From the NCBI RefSeq assembly GCF_024166365.1, contig NC_064842.1, positions 14,045,001 to 14,109,000 of the forward strand: 64,000 nt of DNA, given 5' to 3'. The position numbers and the translations under genes were made by a program. This DNA is from Elephas maximus indicus (lineage: Eukaryota > Chordata > Mammalia > Proboscidea > Elephantidae). The notes below the pieces were generated by a model, which worked only from the letters and a program-made list of their open reading frames with translations, did not search any database and was not told where the DNA came from. Positions 18,911 to 30,563 of the stretch are shown here, one piece after another (within the stretch, counting starts at the first letter, position 1; every line of letters begins with the position of its first letter).

Positions 18911-19166
18911 CTGGGGCAGATTATCTAATAGGCAAGGTAAGCATGGTACTTACCTTGCTTACCAGATCCATCTGTAGTGAACAATTTTTCACCATATTCC
19001 TACAGAATCAAAGCCTCTTTTCAAACTGGCGGATGATCCAGTAAGCGAGATAAGCATGGGCTTACTTGTGCTTACTTACTAATCTGTAGTGAACAGTTTC
19101 ACTACAGATGACCTGGTAAGAAAGGCAAGCACCACGTTACCTTGCCTAGTGGATAATCCACCCCTG
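18911..19166. mobile_element. Non-autonomous hAT-type DNA transposon with internal hairpins
   Basis: 256 bases flanked by a perfect 8-bp duplication ttcttcag (18903-18910, 19167-19174), the length typical of hAT. The ends are inverted repeats: ctggggcagattatc on the left and, read on the minus strand, caggggtggattatc on the right, both continuing into 'taggcaaggtaa'. The interior is built of 'gtaagc/gcttac' motifs in both orientations and 'atctgtagtgaac ... ttcactacagat' stems. No transposase frame is present, so it was moved in trans. Confidence 0.85.
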
Positions 19167-19379
19167 TTCTTCAGTCAAGTTTTAAGATTGGTATTGCAAC
19201 CTGATACTTAGCATCTATATCCAATTTATTAAACTTCTATTAGGAAGAGGAAGTTTTCAGGGTCTCAGGTGTCCCTGGGGCGAGTTATATTTATGTTCCT
19301 ATCTTTTTTTTGTTTTGGATTCTAAAATTGGCAAGCCAAATTCATTGGAGTTGGGTGAGCTTGAGAGAATTCAGGGAAG

Positions 19380-19550
19380 AGCACAGTGCTTGAAGTCAGA
19401 CCACGCGGTCAGCTGATTGACCTTGGGAAGTCATGTAGCTTTGCTGCCCCTCTGTCAGGCCATCTTCTAAATGAGGATAATGACATCTGCCTCTTAGAAT
19501 TGATGTGTGGGTCAAAGGAGGTAATGTAAAAATTTTTGGAAAAATACCAT
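19380..19550 (+). repeat. MIR SINE
   Basis: Contains 'attgaccttgggaagtcatgtagc', 'tctaaatgaggataatgacatc' and 'tgtgggtcaaaggaggtaatgtaaa', the sense MIR order. Confidence 0.65.
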
Positions 19551-20166
19551 GTTGAAAGGTTGCACAATAAAATTTAAATCCTCCATCATTTCAAAAAGGA
19601 TTTGAGGCAGCTAAGTGCTAAGGTATAAGATGGTTATTATTAATGTGTATGAGCCGTGGACTCTGTTGTCACTTTCTTACCCCAGCTATGTTCCTGTGCA
19701 CCTCTAGGCAGACAGCGCTGAGTCTGGTGTTTCCAATACCTGTGTACTAGAGGGAAGGGCACAGTAGTCTGGCTTTTTTGCCTACTGTCCTGTGCATGTC
19801 TCTCCAGAGCTTGCATATTTTCCCCTCTTTACAAACATTCCATTTGTGCCTTGACTATTCAGTATACTCTGTAAGGGGAGCTGGGGCTGTACGCCAGGTG
19901 GATCCAAGAGCAAAGACAGGACCGCTGCTTTGCCACGGGGCCCTTTCCACTCAGAAGTGAGCAGGTAGAAGCATTCACCGTCCTCTCGGCTGAAAATGGC
20001 TCTTTTTCAGGAGCCATCTCAAGCTTTCCTGAGACCCACTGGTATAAATAACAATATCTCAGAAAAGTTTCTGAAGGAACTGCAATGGTCCAAGGAAAAT
20101 AGACTGTCCTTTTCACTTCTGAAAGCTGGGGGAGACTGCTGGAAGTAGCTTGTACTTGCTGCACTG
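19551..20166. other. Unassigned intergenic sequence
   Basis: No repeat or gene recognised. Short open stretches on both strands lack any recognisable protein feature. Confidence 0.5.
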
Positions 20167-20177
20167 ACTTTAGTGGT

Positions 20178-20364
20178 CCCCCCTGCAAAAAAAAAAACAA
20201 AAAAACCATTGCCATCAAGTTGATTCTGACTCATAACGACCCTATAGGACCGAGTAGAACTGCCCCATAGGGTTTTCAAGGAACAGCTGATGGATTCAAC
20301 CTGCCAACCTTTTGTTTAGCATCCATAGCTCCATAGTTCTTAGCCACTGTGCCACCAAGGTTCC
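20178..20364 (-). mobile_element. AfroSINE, short form
   Basis: Antisense copy from 'ccattgccatcaagttgattc' to 'gccaccaaggttcc', preceded by an A-rich stretch. Near-identical 11-base flanks, actttagtggt (20167-20177) and actttggtggt (20365-20375), mark the target duplication. Confidence 0.9.
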
Positions 20365-20375
20365 ACTTTGGTGGT

Positions 20376-21341
20376 AGGGTCACACTACAAAAGAAACAAA
20401 TACTTGGAACACTAAGCCATGTGTGCAGAGATACTCACTGAAGTGTTGTTTGTAAGAGCAAAAGGGATGCGGTCACCACCGTCTACTGATATGGAAATAT
20501 CCCCAAGATATGTTATTAAGTAAAAAACACATGTTACAAAGCAGTGCGCGTAATATGATTCATTTTGGTAAGTAAATGAACATATGTGCACACATGAGTT
20601 TTTTCTGGTGGCACAGAAAAGTGTCAATAATGGTTTACCTTTGCTGGAGGGTCTGGGGTGGTGAGAAGGCAGGTTTTTATTTTTTCCATTTTATACTTTT
20701 CTTTTCATTTTCTGACTATATAATAAGTAAGTTTTTTTTTTCGTCAACGGGTTATTTGGACTGTGAGATTATGGGTAATTTTTTGTATCTTTATTTATAT
20801 TAATGTTATATTTTTAAAGCACTCATGCTTTTTAAAGTACACTCAAAAACCTCAAACTATTCATGAGAACGTAATCATAATAAAAATCTGCCGGATTAGT
20901 GTTATGCATATTTCATTGCAGGGAAATGTATTTTTACAAATCTCCTTCCCGTCACCTGCACCTCCTGGAGTTGAAGACTGCTGTCTGCACGCGCATACCC
21001 CCACCTCTCATTTGGATAAACTCATCTGGGGAATAAAGGGCAAGAAGACATTCCTATTTATTAACTTTGAAAAGTCGATAAATAATTAATAGCCCCAGGA
21101 GTCCCTGTATAGACTCTAGATAACAGGCCCTTTGGGCTGTCTTCTGTATTTTCAGTTTCAGCATGCTGTTCATCCCTCTGGCATTCCGATAATCATAAAT
21201 AATAATCAATGGTAAAACACAACTATGATTGTGAACAATGCACACATTCTAATTATTATGAGAAAATAACGTTTTCTGAATACGTAAACACAGCCCATAT
21301 AGAGGCAATAGTCTAACGGCCAGACTTACACATTCAAAGTT
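20376..21341. other. Unassigned intergenic sequence
   Basis: AT-rich, with the T-run at 20731-20741. Nothing recognisable as a gene or a family-assignable repeat. Confidence 0.5.
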
Positions 21342-21355
21342 TTTTAAAGGCTGTT

Positions 21356-21556
21356 AAAAAACCCACTGCCATCAGGTCAATTCCGACTCACAGCAACCCT
21401 ACAGGACAGAGCAGAACTGCCCCATAGGTTTCCAAGGTTCTAAATCTTTACGGAAGCAGACTGCCACATCCTTCTCCCAAGGAGCGGCTGGTGGGTTCAA
21501 ACTGCCAATCTTTCAGTTAACAGCTGAGCACTTCAACCCCTGCACTACAGGGCTCC
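21356..21556 (-). mobile_element. AfroSINE, long form
   Basis: Antisense copy with the central block 'acggaagcagactgccacatc' and head 'ctacagggctcc'. The flanks 'ttttaaaggct' and 'ttttaaggct' form an imperfect target duplication. Confidence 0.9.
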
Positions 21557-22020
21557 TTTTAAGGCTCTAGTAGATATTTATTCATAATGTTAAAAGTGTT
21601 ATTAAAAGAATTTCTGTAATTCTTCAGTTATTTTTATTTTATAAAAGTGTGCTCTTTACTAAATAATACTAAACGTGTAGGCAAGTGTGAAATAGCCTAA
21701 CCTTGAAAAGAAGTTCGTTAAATGAACCCATGAATGCCAGTCATTAACAACAAAAGTGCAAAACAGTAGCTGTCAGCTTCTGTGGCTAGTGGAACCCTGC
21801 TTGGCTCAGTCAAGTCTTGAAGGCATTCCAGAGGCTTGCTGGCTTCCTAAATATTGATGGGGTTTGTATCCTGACCCATATGAACAGTCTTCTCTACATT
21901 TCTGAAAGATAAGGATGCTACTTTCCTGCTCTACACCTTTGGGCTCTCTGACCCCTTATCTCAGAATGTTTTTTTCTCTGTCTCCCAGTTATTGACAAAC
22001 ACTGTGGCGTGGAAAGAGAT

Positions 22021-22585
22021 TTTTTTTTTTTTTCAATTGTTCTTTAAGTGAAGGTTTACAATTCAAGTCAGTTTCTCATACAAAAACTTACATACATTTT
22101 GTTATGTGACCCTAGTTGCTCTCCCTACAATATGACAGCACACTCCTCCTCTCCACCCTGTATTTCCCGTGTTCATTCAACCAGCTCCCGTCCTATCTGC
22201 TTTCTCATCTCGCCTCCGGACTGGAGCTGCCCATTTAGTCTCATATATCTACTTGAGCCGAGGAGCACACTCTTCACCAGTATCATTTTATGTCTTATAG
22301 TCCAGTCTAATCTTTGTCTGGAGAGTTGGCTTCGGGAATGGTTTAAGTTTTGAGGTAAAAGATTGTCCAGGGGCTATGTCTTCTGGGGTCCCTTGAGTCT
22401 CACACAGACCATGAAGTCTGGTCTTTTTACTAGAATTTGAGTTCTGCATCCTACTTTTCTCCCGCTCCATCAGGGACTCTCTATTTTGTTCCCTGTCAGG
22501 GTGGTTATTGGTGGTAGCCGGGCACCATCTAGTTCTTCCGGTCTCAGGCTGATGGAGTCTGGTTTATGTGGCCCTTTCAGTAGAT
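22021..22585 (-). mobile_element. 5'-truncated L1, 3' UTR fragment
   Basis: The plus strand begins with a T13 tract (antisense poly-A). It continues with the same 3' UTR as at 24623 and 46098 ('cagtttctcatacaaaaactta', 'ccatgaagtctggtctttttac', 'gggcaccatctagttcttcc'). Only the last ~560 bases of the element were copied. Confidence 0.85.
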
Positions 22586-22704
22586 GTGTTCTTAAGGTTT
22601 AGCCACATAGTTTCAACAACACTGTTCTTTTCATTATGTTTCCTAGTCCTTGCTTTTCATTCTTACCCTTTTTGTCCCGTGAGGGCACATATCCACAGCA
22701 AAGC

Positions 22705-23500
22705 TTCTGTGATAATAATAGTTGCCACTTGCTATGGGCCAGGCATTGTTCTAAGTGCTTTACACATATTGTACTATTTTAATCTTCACATCAACCTTAT
22801 GATTGTTAGGTCCCATCAAGTCAGCCCTGACTCATCGTGTCCTGCGCTATCTTTATGATCATTGGTATGTTTGAGTCCATTCTTGTGGCTATTGTGTCAA
22901 TCCATCTCATTGAGGGTTTCCCTCGTTTTCACTGACCCTCTTCTTTACCATCATGTCCTTTTCCAGGAATTGGTCTTTCCTGGCCAGCCAGAGTCTTGCC
23001 ATCCTTGCTCCTAAGGAACATTCTGGTTGTATTTCTTCTAAGACTGATTTATTATTTTTGCAGCTCACAGTGTATTCAGGAGTCTTTGCCAAAATTACAG
23101 TTCAAATGCATTAATTCTTTTGTTATCTTGCTTTCGCAGGCATGTAATGTGATTGAAAAGACCATGGGTAAGGTGTACCTTAGTCATCAAAGTGATGTTT
23201 TTGCTTTTTCAAAATTTAAGGAGGTCCTTTGCAGCAGATTTACCCAGTACAATATGTCATTTGATTTCTTGACTGCTACTTCCATGGATGTTGACAGTTG
23301 ATCCAAGTAGAATGAAATTATTGAAAACTTCAATTTCTTCTCCATTTATCATGATGAATGATGTACTGCTATTACCCCTGCTATACAGGTGACAAACTGA
23401 AGCATAGAAAACTTGACCTTATATAGCTAGTGTGTCGGGAGCTGGGATGTACAGGCTTCAGAGCCTGTGTGCTCAACCCCTATACTATACTACTTTTCAG
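22705..23500 (-). repeat. MIR split by an RTE insertion
   Basis: 22705-22800 reads 'ccaggcattgttctaagtgc ... ttttaatcttcacatcaacc'. 23380-23500 continues 'ctatacaggtgacaaactgaag ... gtgctcaacccctatactatac', the two halves of one antisense MIR. The gap is filled by RTE sequence. Confidence 0.65.
22801..23375 (-). mobile_element. RTE-type LINE fragment, old
   Basis: Antisense RTE 3' region, starting with the tail 'ttgttaggtcccatcaagtc'. The minus strand retains fragments such as QPECSLGARMARLWL that parallel the better copy at 43930. It is diverged, with many stops. Confidence 0.75.
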
Positions 23501-23780
23501 TAAAGACTGGTGTGAAAGTCTGAAAAGCACACTTTGTATTAATACCTTAGGGGTTCAAAGAAGAAATGGAGAAAGTCCCACAAATTAACTTTTGACCTTT
23601 GCCCTCGTTGTGTATATGAAACCTTGCTTCCTCACCTTTAAAGTCTGCATCTTTTCATCAGCCTAATTAGTAGATAAGTGAGCTGGTGAGGGACAGAAAA
23701 GGTTTTTTTCCTCCAGAAGCTACCACAGGGAGTGCCTGAAAGCTCCTTATTAAAGATACAGTTAATGTCTCCAAGAAGTC

Positions 23781-24192
23781 TGTTGTAGATTGAATTGTCT
23801 CCCCACAAAATATGTGTAGTAAATCCTAAACCCCTCTATACCCGTGGAGGTAATCCCATTTGCAAATAGGACTTTCTTTATTATGTCAGTAAAACCATAT
23901 CAGTGTAGAGTGTGTTTTAAGCCAGTCACCTTTGAGATAGATTAGGTACAGAGAAGAAAGCACAAATGGAGGGGAAAATACGCACCACATCAAGATTGGT
24001 AAGGAACCAAGGAACAGAAGCTTCCAAAGAGGCGAGGACCTTCCCCCAGAGTTGACAGAGAAGGTCTTCCCTTAGAGCCAGTGCCCTGAATTCAGACTTT
24101 TAGCCTCCTAAACTGTGAGACAATAAATTTCTGTTTGTTCAAGCTAACCATTTGTGGTATTTCTGTTATACCAGCACTAAGAAACTAATCCA
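23781..24192 (+). repeat. Solo MaLR-like LTR
   Basis: 412 bases, TG...CA, same layout as the LTRs at 14968 and 18061, with 'gagacaataaatttctg' (AATAAA) near the end. Flanks aagtc (23776-23780) and aagcc (24193-24197) are a probable 5-bp duplication with one change. No internal sequence is attached. Confidence 0.82.
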
Positions 24193-24404
24193 AAGCCCTT
24201 GATGAAATATAGACATTCTCCCTAGAAGGGATAAACACAGTAAGCTAGATATAACCTGGAGGTTTGTTTATCAATTTAGGGGTCTTTACCTTGAAACGGC
24301 AAATGAGAGTGAGAAGGAATGAAGGCATTTTCTTTCCCTGTGCACTAGGAAAGATCCCAAACCTGGAAAGCTTCTTGGGAGACACATTGAGTCAGGAGTC
24401 CCTA

Positions 24405-24574
24405 AAAAAACCGAAATCAAACCTGCTGCCATAGGGTTAATTCTGACTCATAGTGGCCTATAGGACAGAGTAGAACTGCCCCACAGAGTTTCCAAGGAGA
24501 AGAGTGGTGAATTTGAACTGCTGACCTTTTGGTTAGCAGTGATAGCACTTAACCACTGTATCACCAGGGTTTCC
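24405..24574 (-). mobile_element. AfroSINE, short form
   Basis: Antisense copy ending 'caccagggtttcc'. Flanks caggagtcccta (24393-24404) and caggagaccctа-like 12-mer at 24578-24589 differ by one base. Confidence 0.9.
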
Positions 24575-24749
24575 AAACAGGAGACCCTAGCTAGTTTTAT
24601 TTTTGCAATTTAATGAGGGTTTTTTTTTTTTTTTAAATGGGAAATTTACCCTTTTATTCTTTTTTTTTTTAGTTTTTATTGTGTTTTAAGTGAAAGTTCA
24701 CAAACGAAGTCAGTCTCATACAAAAACTTATATACACGTTTCTATATAC

Positions 24750-24834
24750 TCTGTGGGGCAGTTCTACTCTGTCCTATAGGGTCGTTATGAGTCGGAATCG
24801 ACTCGATGGCACTGGGTTGGGTATTTACTCCTAG
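24750..24834 (+). mobile_element. 5'-truncated AfroSINE inside the L1 3' UTR
   Basis: Only the 3' part is present ('ctctgtggggcagttctactc' through 'tcgactcgatggcactgggt'). It interrupts the L1 sequence 'tatactcctagttgctc', which is continuous at 46160-46195. Confidence 0.8.
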
Positions 24835-25869
24835 TTGCTCTCCCTCTGATGAGACAGCACACCCTTTCCCTCCACTCTCCGTTTTCGTGTCAGTTCAGCC
24901 GGCTTCTGACCCCTTCCACCCTCTCATCTCATCTCCAGACAGGAGCTGCCCACTCAATCTTATGTGTCCACTTGATCCAAGAAGGTCACCCCTCACCAGC
25001 ATCATTCTCTATCCCGTAGTCTGGTCCAATATCTGTCTGAAGAGTTGGCTTTGGGAATGATTCCTGTCTTGGCCTGACAGGAGGCCTGGGGACCATGACC
25101 TCCGGGGTCCTTCCAGGCTCAGTCGGACCATTAAATCTGGTCTTTTTACGAGAATTTGAGGTCTGCATCCCACTGCTGTCCTGCTCCCTCAGGAGTTCTC
25201 TGTTGTGTTCACTGTCAAGGCAGTCATAGGTTGTAGCCAGGCACTATCTAGTTCTTCTGGTCTCAGGCTGATGTAGTCTCTGATTTATGTGGCCCTTTCT
25301 GTCTCTTGGGCTCATAATTATCTTGTGTCCTTGGCATTCTTTATTCTCCTTTGCTCCAGCTGGGTTGAGACCAATTGATGCATCTTAGATGGCTGCTTCC
25401 TAGCTTTTGAGACCCCAGACACCACTTTCCAAAGTGGGATGCAGAATGTTTTCTTAATAGGTTTTATTATGCCAATTGGCTTAGATGTCCCCTGAAACCA
25501 TGGTCTCCAAGCCCCTGCCCCTGCTGCGCTGGCCTTCGAAGCATTCAGTTTATTCAGGAAACTGCTTTTGGTTTAGTCCAGTTGTGCTGACCTGTCCTGT
25601 ATTGTGTGTTGTCTTTCACTTCACCTAAGATAGTTCTTATCTACTATCTAATTTTTTTTAATCTAATTAGTGAAAACCCCTTCCCATCCCTCCCTCCCCG
25701 CTTTCGTAACTATCAAAGAATATTTTTTCGCTGTTTAAACTATTTTTTGAGTTCTTATAATAGTGGTCTCATGCAATATTTGTCCTTTTGCAGCTGACGG
25801 ATTTCACTCACATAATGCCTTCCAGATTCCTCCATGTTATGAAATGTTTCACGGATTCATCATTGTTTT

Positions 25870-27475
25870 TTATCAGTGCATATTATTCCATTGCGTGAAT
25901 ATACCATAATTTATTTATCCTTTGATCCGTTGATGGGCACCTTGGCTGCTTCCATCTTTTTGCTATTGTAAACAATGATGCAGTGAATGTGGGCATGCAT
26001 ATATCTGTTCGTGTAAAAGCCCTTATTTCTCTAGGATATATTCCAAGGGGTGGGATTGCTGGATCATATGGTAGTTCTATTTTTAGCTTTTTAAGAAAGT
26101 GCCAAATCAATTTCCAAAGTGGTTGTACCATTTTACACTCCCACCAGCAGTGTATAAGTGTTCCAGTCTTTCCCTTCATGACCCCTCCAACATTTTATTA
26201 TTTTCTGTTTTTTGGATTAATGCCGGCTTTGTTGGAGTGAGATGGAATCTCATTGTAGTTTTGATTTGCATTTCTCTAATGGCTAATGATTGTGAGCATT
26301 GCCTCATGTATCTGTTAGCTACCTGAATGTCTTCTTTAGTGAAGTGCCTGTTTATATCCTTTGCCCATTTTTTAATTGGGTTGTCTTTTTGTAGTTGAGT
26401 TTTCACAGTATCATGTAGATTTTAGAGATTAGATGCTGATCAGAAATGTCATAGCTAAAAACTTTTTCCTAGTCTGTAGGTAATCTTTTTACTCTTTTGG
26501 TGAAGTCTTTGGATGAGCATAGGTGTTTGATTTTTAGGAGCTCCCAGTTACCTAGTTTCTCTTTTGCATGGTAAGTAATGTTTTGTATACTGTTTATGCC
26601 ATGTATTAGGGCTTCTAGCGTTGTCCCTATTTTTTCTTCCATGATCTTCATCATTTTAGATTTTATATTTAGTTCTTGGATCCATTTTGAGTTAGTTTTT
26701 GTGCATGGTGTGAGCCATGGGTCTTGTTTGATTTTTTTGCAGATGGATATCCAGTTATGCCAGCACCATTTGTTAAAGAGACTGTCTTTTCCCCATTTAA
26801 CTGACTTTGGGCCTTTGTCAAATATCAGCCGGTCATATGTGGATGGATTTATGTCTGGATTCTTGATTCTCTTCCATTGGTCCATGTATCTGTTGTTGTA
26901 CCAGTACCAGGCTGTTTTGACTACTGTGGCAATATAATAGGTTCTAAAATCAGGTAGTGTGAGGTCTCCCACTTTCTTCTTCTTTTTCAGTAATGCTTTA
27001 CTTATCTGAGGCCTCTTTCCTTTCATATGAAGTTGGTGATTTGTTTCTCCATCTCATTAAAAAATGCCATTGGAGTTTGGATTGGAATTGCATTGTATCT
27101 ATAGATGGCTTTTGGTAGAATAGACATTTTTACAATGTTAAGTCTTCTTATCCTTGAGCAAGGTATGTTTTTCCACATATGTAGGTCCATTTTGGTTTCT
27201 TGGAGTAGTGTCTTGTAGTTTTCTTTTTATAGGTTTTTTATGTCTCTGGTAAGATTTATTCCTAAGTATTTTATTTTCTTGGGGTCTACTGTAAATGGTA
27301 TTGATTTGGTGATTTCCTCTTCAATGTTCTTTTTGTTGATGTAGAGTAATCCAACTGATTTTTGCATGTTTATCTTGTATCCTGATGCTCTGCTGAACTC
27401 TTCTATTAGTTTCAGTAGTTTTCTTGAGGATTCTTTAGGGTTTTCTGAGTACAAGATCATGTCCTCTACAAATAG
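25870..27475 (-). pseudogene. L1 ORF2 fragment, frameshifted
   Basis: Open blocks on the minus strand at 27227-27460, 26469-27026, 26176-26406 and 25883-26179 follow one another as consecutive parts of ORF2p, in different frames. The order is '[10 protein letters not shown]', 'KTAWYWYNNR', '[13 protein letters not shown]', 'HCWWECKMVQ'. The endonuclease and the catalytic part of the reverse transcriptase are missing. Confidence 0.9.
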
Positions 27476-27487
27476 TAATGAGGGTTT

Positions 27488-27964
27488 CTTAACTGTAGGC
27501 CTTTAGTGCTCTAGGGTTCTAGAAGAAAAAGACCCAGTCTTGATTTACATGGAAATCCATGCCTGATTATTCTGTTCCATTAGCAGCTCTAGCCAGGTCA
27601 GCTGGCAAAGGAAGCTACAGATATCGGAGACGGGGCTAGAGAGCATAAGCTTAATATCTACGGAGAAGACAGAAAAGGAAAGCTCAGAGAGGCTACTGAA
27701 GCTTTTAAGTGTGCGTTGTTTAGGGAGGGCAGCAAGCCTGCTTAAATGCCTTACAGTGGCATATACCCCAGGGCAAGTTATTGCTCTGCCACATCTGGGT
27801 CCCTAATAAATATTTCTTTTTTAACTGCTTCTCTGAGAGTAGGCACACCATGCTGCCTGTATTGGCCACTGTGCAGATGTGGTCTGAGTTCTCTGTGTCT
27901 GATACTTGTGGTGCAGTGTGCGTGATAATGGGGGTGATGGAGATGATTTCTAGAAGACCTGTGA
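27488..27964. other. Unassigned sequence, possibly LTR-derived
   Basis: Nothing firmly recognised. The stretch 'ccctaataaatatttcttttttaac' near 27,800 resembles the polyadenylation part of an LTR, but no paired element is visible. Confidence 0.4.
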
Positions 27965-28740
27965 AGTAAAGAATTTAACTTTACTCAAATAATTTGACCT
28001 TTGTCCTTGGTTCCTGAGAGTTAACCTCTAAAACCTTGGAATTTCCTCAGTGTTTGAAGGGCCTTGGATGAGACCTCCAGACCTTACCTCAGGGTTTATG
28101 CTAATAAAGTGACACTTGGGTGGAGGCTGATTAGGACAGAAGAGAAGGCTGTGATATCAGCCCAACCCTGGGGGGAAGGAAGGGCTGATTTGTAATAAGA
28201 CCCCAATAAAGGATCTGGATAAAGAAGCTCCATGGACTTCCAGAGAGGATAGACTTTGATGCGTGTGGGAGAGTAGTGTGCCCGGTTTTTAGAACTTGGA
28301 AGCACCATTTTGGGAACCCTCTCAGACCTTGCTCTAGGTGTCTCTTCATTTGTACCTTCTTTTTGCTATAATAAAACTATCATCATCAGTATAGTTCTTT
28401 CCTGAGTTCTTTGAGTCATTCTAGCGAATTATCGAACCAGAGGGAGTAGTTGGATCCAGAAGGTCAGAAGTGAGAGGGTCCTTGGGGACCCCCAAGCTTA
28501 TAGCTGGCATGTAGAGGGAACCCCTGAATTTGTAGCCAGCGGAAAAAAGGTGAGGGTGTCATGGGGACCCCCAATCTTAAGACTGGTGTCAGAGGTCTTG
28601 AGCAGACTTGGCAGTCTGGTGGGATAGGATCAGAGGAAGAAACGCTGCGAGTTCAGTTGAATTGGAATTAAATTCCTTTAGTTGGTGTCAGCGAAGTCGA
28701 ATAGGTTGCACTGATAATAGATTGTATAGATTTGATTGAT
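27965..28740 (+). repeat. ERVL-type LTR (MLT2-like)
   Basis: Contains 'tttgctataataaaactatc', then 'tttcctgagttctttgagtcattctagcgaattatcgaacc' and 'ggggacccccaagcttatagc'. I recall this order as the 3' half of MLT2-type LTRs. Both ends are approximate and no internal retroviral region adjoins. Confidence 0.6.
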
Positions 28741-28845
28741 CATCAGAGGTCCTCATAGCCTAAAGGCTCAATGTTTATGTTTACTGTTGTCACTATAGAC
28801 CATTATTTAATTTGGCTGGGGTAGAAGAGGAGTCATAAATAGGCA

Positions 28846-29060
28846 TTTGTTGTTCTTGGTTGCCACTGAGTCAATTCTGACTCACGGTGACCCCATATGT
28901 GCAGAGTAGAGCTGCTCCATAGGGTTTTCAGAAGCCTGCGGAGGCTGTGACCTTTCAGAAGCAGATCTCCAGGCCTGCTTCCAAGGTGTCTCAGGGTAGG
29001 TTTGAACCTCCAACCTTTTGGTTAATAGCCCAGTGCTTAACCATTTGCGCCACCCGAGGA
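28846..29060 (-). mobile_element. AfroSINE, variant with alternative central block
   Basis: Antisense copy whose middle reads 'gcagatctccaggcctgcttccaaggtg' in place of the usual centre, with head 'taaccatttgcgccaccc'. This third structural class recurs at 34525, 40668, 45568, 57090 and 63025. Confidence 0.85.
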
Positions 29061-29099
29061 AAATAGCCAATAAGACGGCATAAGAACTGTGATTTGCTT

Positions 29100-29830
29100 T
29101 CTCTTTTTAAAAAGTTTTATTATGCAAAACTTTAAACATATGCAAAAGTAGAGAGAATGGTATAATGATTCCCATGTGTTCCCCCTCCCAAGCTACAATA
29201 GTTTATTGACTCAGTTATTCTTTTTTTGTGTATATGGTAAAAATATATATAACAAGACATTTGCCAATTCAACAATTTTTACCCGTACAATTCAGTGACA
29301 TTGAGTGTGTTATACAACCGTTGCCACTATCCTTTTCCAAGTTATTCCACCACCATTAACAGAAACTCCGTGCCCCCTAAGCAATGACTCCTCCCATCCC
29401 CTCTCTCCCACCCCTGGTAACAACTAGTCATCTTTGGTCTCTATACGTTTGTCTATTCCAGATATTTCATGTAAGTGGTATCGTACGATATTTGTCCTTT
29501 TGTGGCTGACTTACCTCACTCAGCATAATGCGTAACAACAATTGTGAGGATGGTGCAGGACTGGGTAGTATTTAGTTCTGTTGCACATGGGGTCACTATG
29601 AGTTGGAACTGACTCGATGGCACCTAACAACAATGTTTTCAGGGGTTCACCCACGTGGCATGTATCAGGACTGCATTTCTCTCTGTGGCTGAGTAGTGTT
29701 CCATTGTATGTATGTACCACACTTGGTTTATCCATCAACTCATCTATTCTTGTTTTATCTATCCTCCCTCTTCTGGCTATTTTGAAGCAATTTCAAGATT
29801 TCACACTGTTTTATTTATATTTTGTTTAAA
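29100..29830 (-). mobile_element. L1 3'-region fragments, nested
   Basis: 'tttattatgcaaaactttaaac' (about 29,110) belongs to an older element. A younger antisense L1 starts at about 29,222 ('ggtaaaaatatatataacaag', 'ctttggtctctatacgtttg') and continues after the RTE tail with 'gtgttccattgtatgtatg'. Confidence 0.65.
29529..29632 (+). mobile_element. RTE 3'-tail fragment
   Basis: 'gaggatggtgcaggactgggtag' through 'tcgatggcacctaacaacaa' matches the last ~100 bases of the RTE at 43930-44909. It splits an L1 sequence that reads 'cagcataatg|ttttcagg'. Confidence 0.82.
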
Positions 29831-29837
29831 CTTCCAT

Positions 29838-29880
29838 TGGTATGAGTTGGAATCGACTGGACGGTACACAATAACAATAT
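29838..29880 (+). mobile_element. AfroSINE/RTE tail remnant
   Basis: Only 'tatgagttggaatcgactgg' and 'acggtacacaataac' remain. Confidence 0.55.
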
Positions 29881-30336
29881 ATAGTTTAAAATATAAGAAT
29901 GCTTTTAAAAAATATTGCCACAATATCATTATGACACCTAAAAAATGAACAACCTCTCAACTATCATCAATTAAGGGATGTTCTAGTGCTCAGATTTCCC
30001 CAAATATATCAAAATTTTTTTTAACAGTTGGTTTACATAAAGCAAGACCCAAACAATGTCCATACATTGCTTTTGGTTGATAGATTTCTCACGTCTCTTT
30101 TTTTTTCATAATTTATTTTATTTTTGTTGTTGTTGAGCAGAACATGCACCAATTCAACAGCTGCTACATGAACAATTCAGTGACCTTCTTCAAGTCCTAC
30201 AATCATTCTTGCCCTCCTTTTCTGAGTTGTTCCTCCCCTGTGTATATAAACTCACTGCCCCCTAAATTTCCTGTTTAATCTTTTGAGTTGCTACTGTCTT
30301 TCTTTTTGAAGTAAACATTTTTATTGAAACGTATAG

Positions 30337-30550
30337 CGAGGAGACTTCTAGTGATGTAAATGGTTTGCCCTTGACTGATAATGGAAAGGTTGGCAGTTCG
30401 AATCCACCCAATGATGCCATGGAAGAAAGACCTGGCAATCTACTCTGTAAAAGGACAGCCATTGAAAACTCTGTGGAGCGCAGTTCTACTCTGAAACACG
30501 AGGGGTTGCCATGAGTCAAAATCTGCTATACAGCAGCAGGTTTGGTGTTT
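30337..30550 (+). mobile_element. AfroSINE, alternative-centre form
   Basis: Degenerate head, a good B box (gcagttcgaatcc), 'gaagaaagacctggcaatctac' centre and 'gttgccatgagtcaaaatctgc' tail. It lies 14 bases from an AfroSINE of opposite orientation. Confidence 0.82.
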
Positions 30551-30563
30551 GGTATGATATATA

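Larger units (their letters stand above)
24623..27475 (-). mobile_element. 5'-truncated L1 with 3' UTR and ORF2 C-terminus
   Basis: 2.85-kb L1 bounded by a perfect 12-bp duplication taatgagggttt (24611-24622, 27476-27487). Antisense poly-A, about 1.2 kb of 3' UTR, then ORF2 from about 25,870 upward. Minus-strand pieces include [40 protein letters not shown] and DSLFNKWCWHNWISICKKIK, all in the ORF2p C-terminal region. The frame is broken into several parts, so the copy is dead. It ends within the region coding for the distal part of the reverse transcriptase domain. Confidence 0.93.

Noticed and set aside
26469..27026. 185-residue minus-strand frame as a host gene
   Set aside because: Sequence features identify it as the C-terminal part of L1 ORF2 within a truncated L1.
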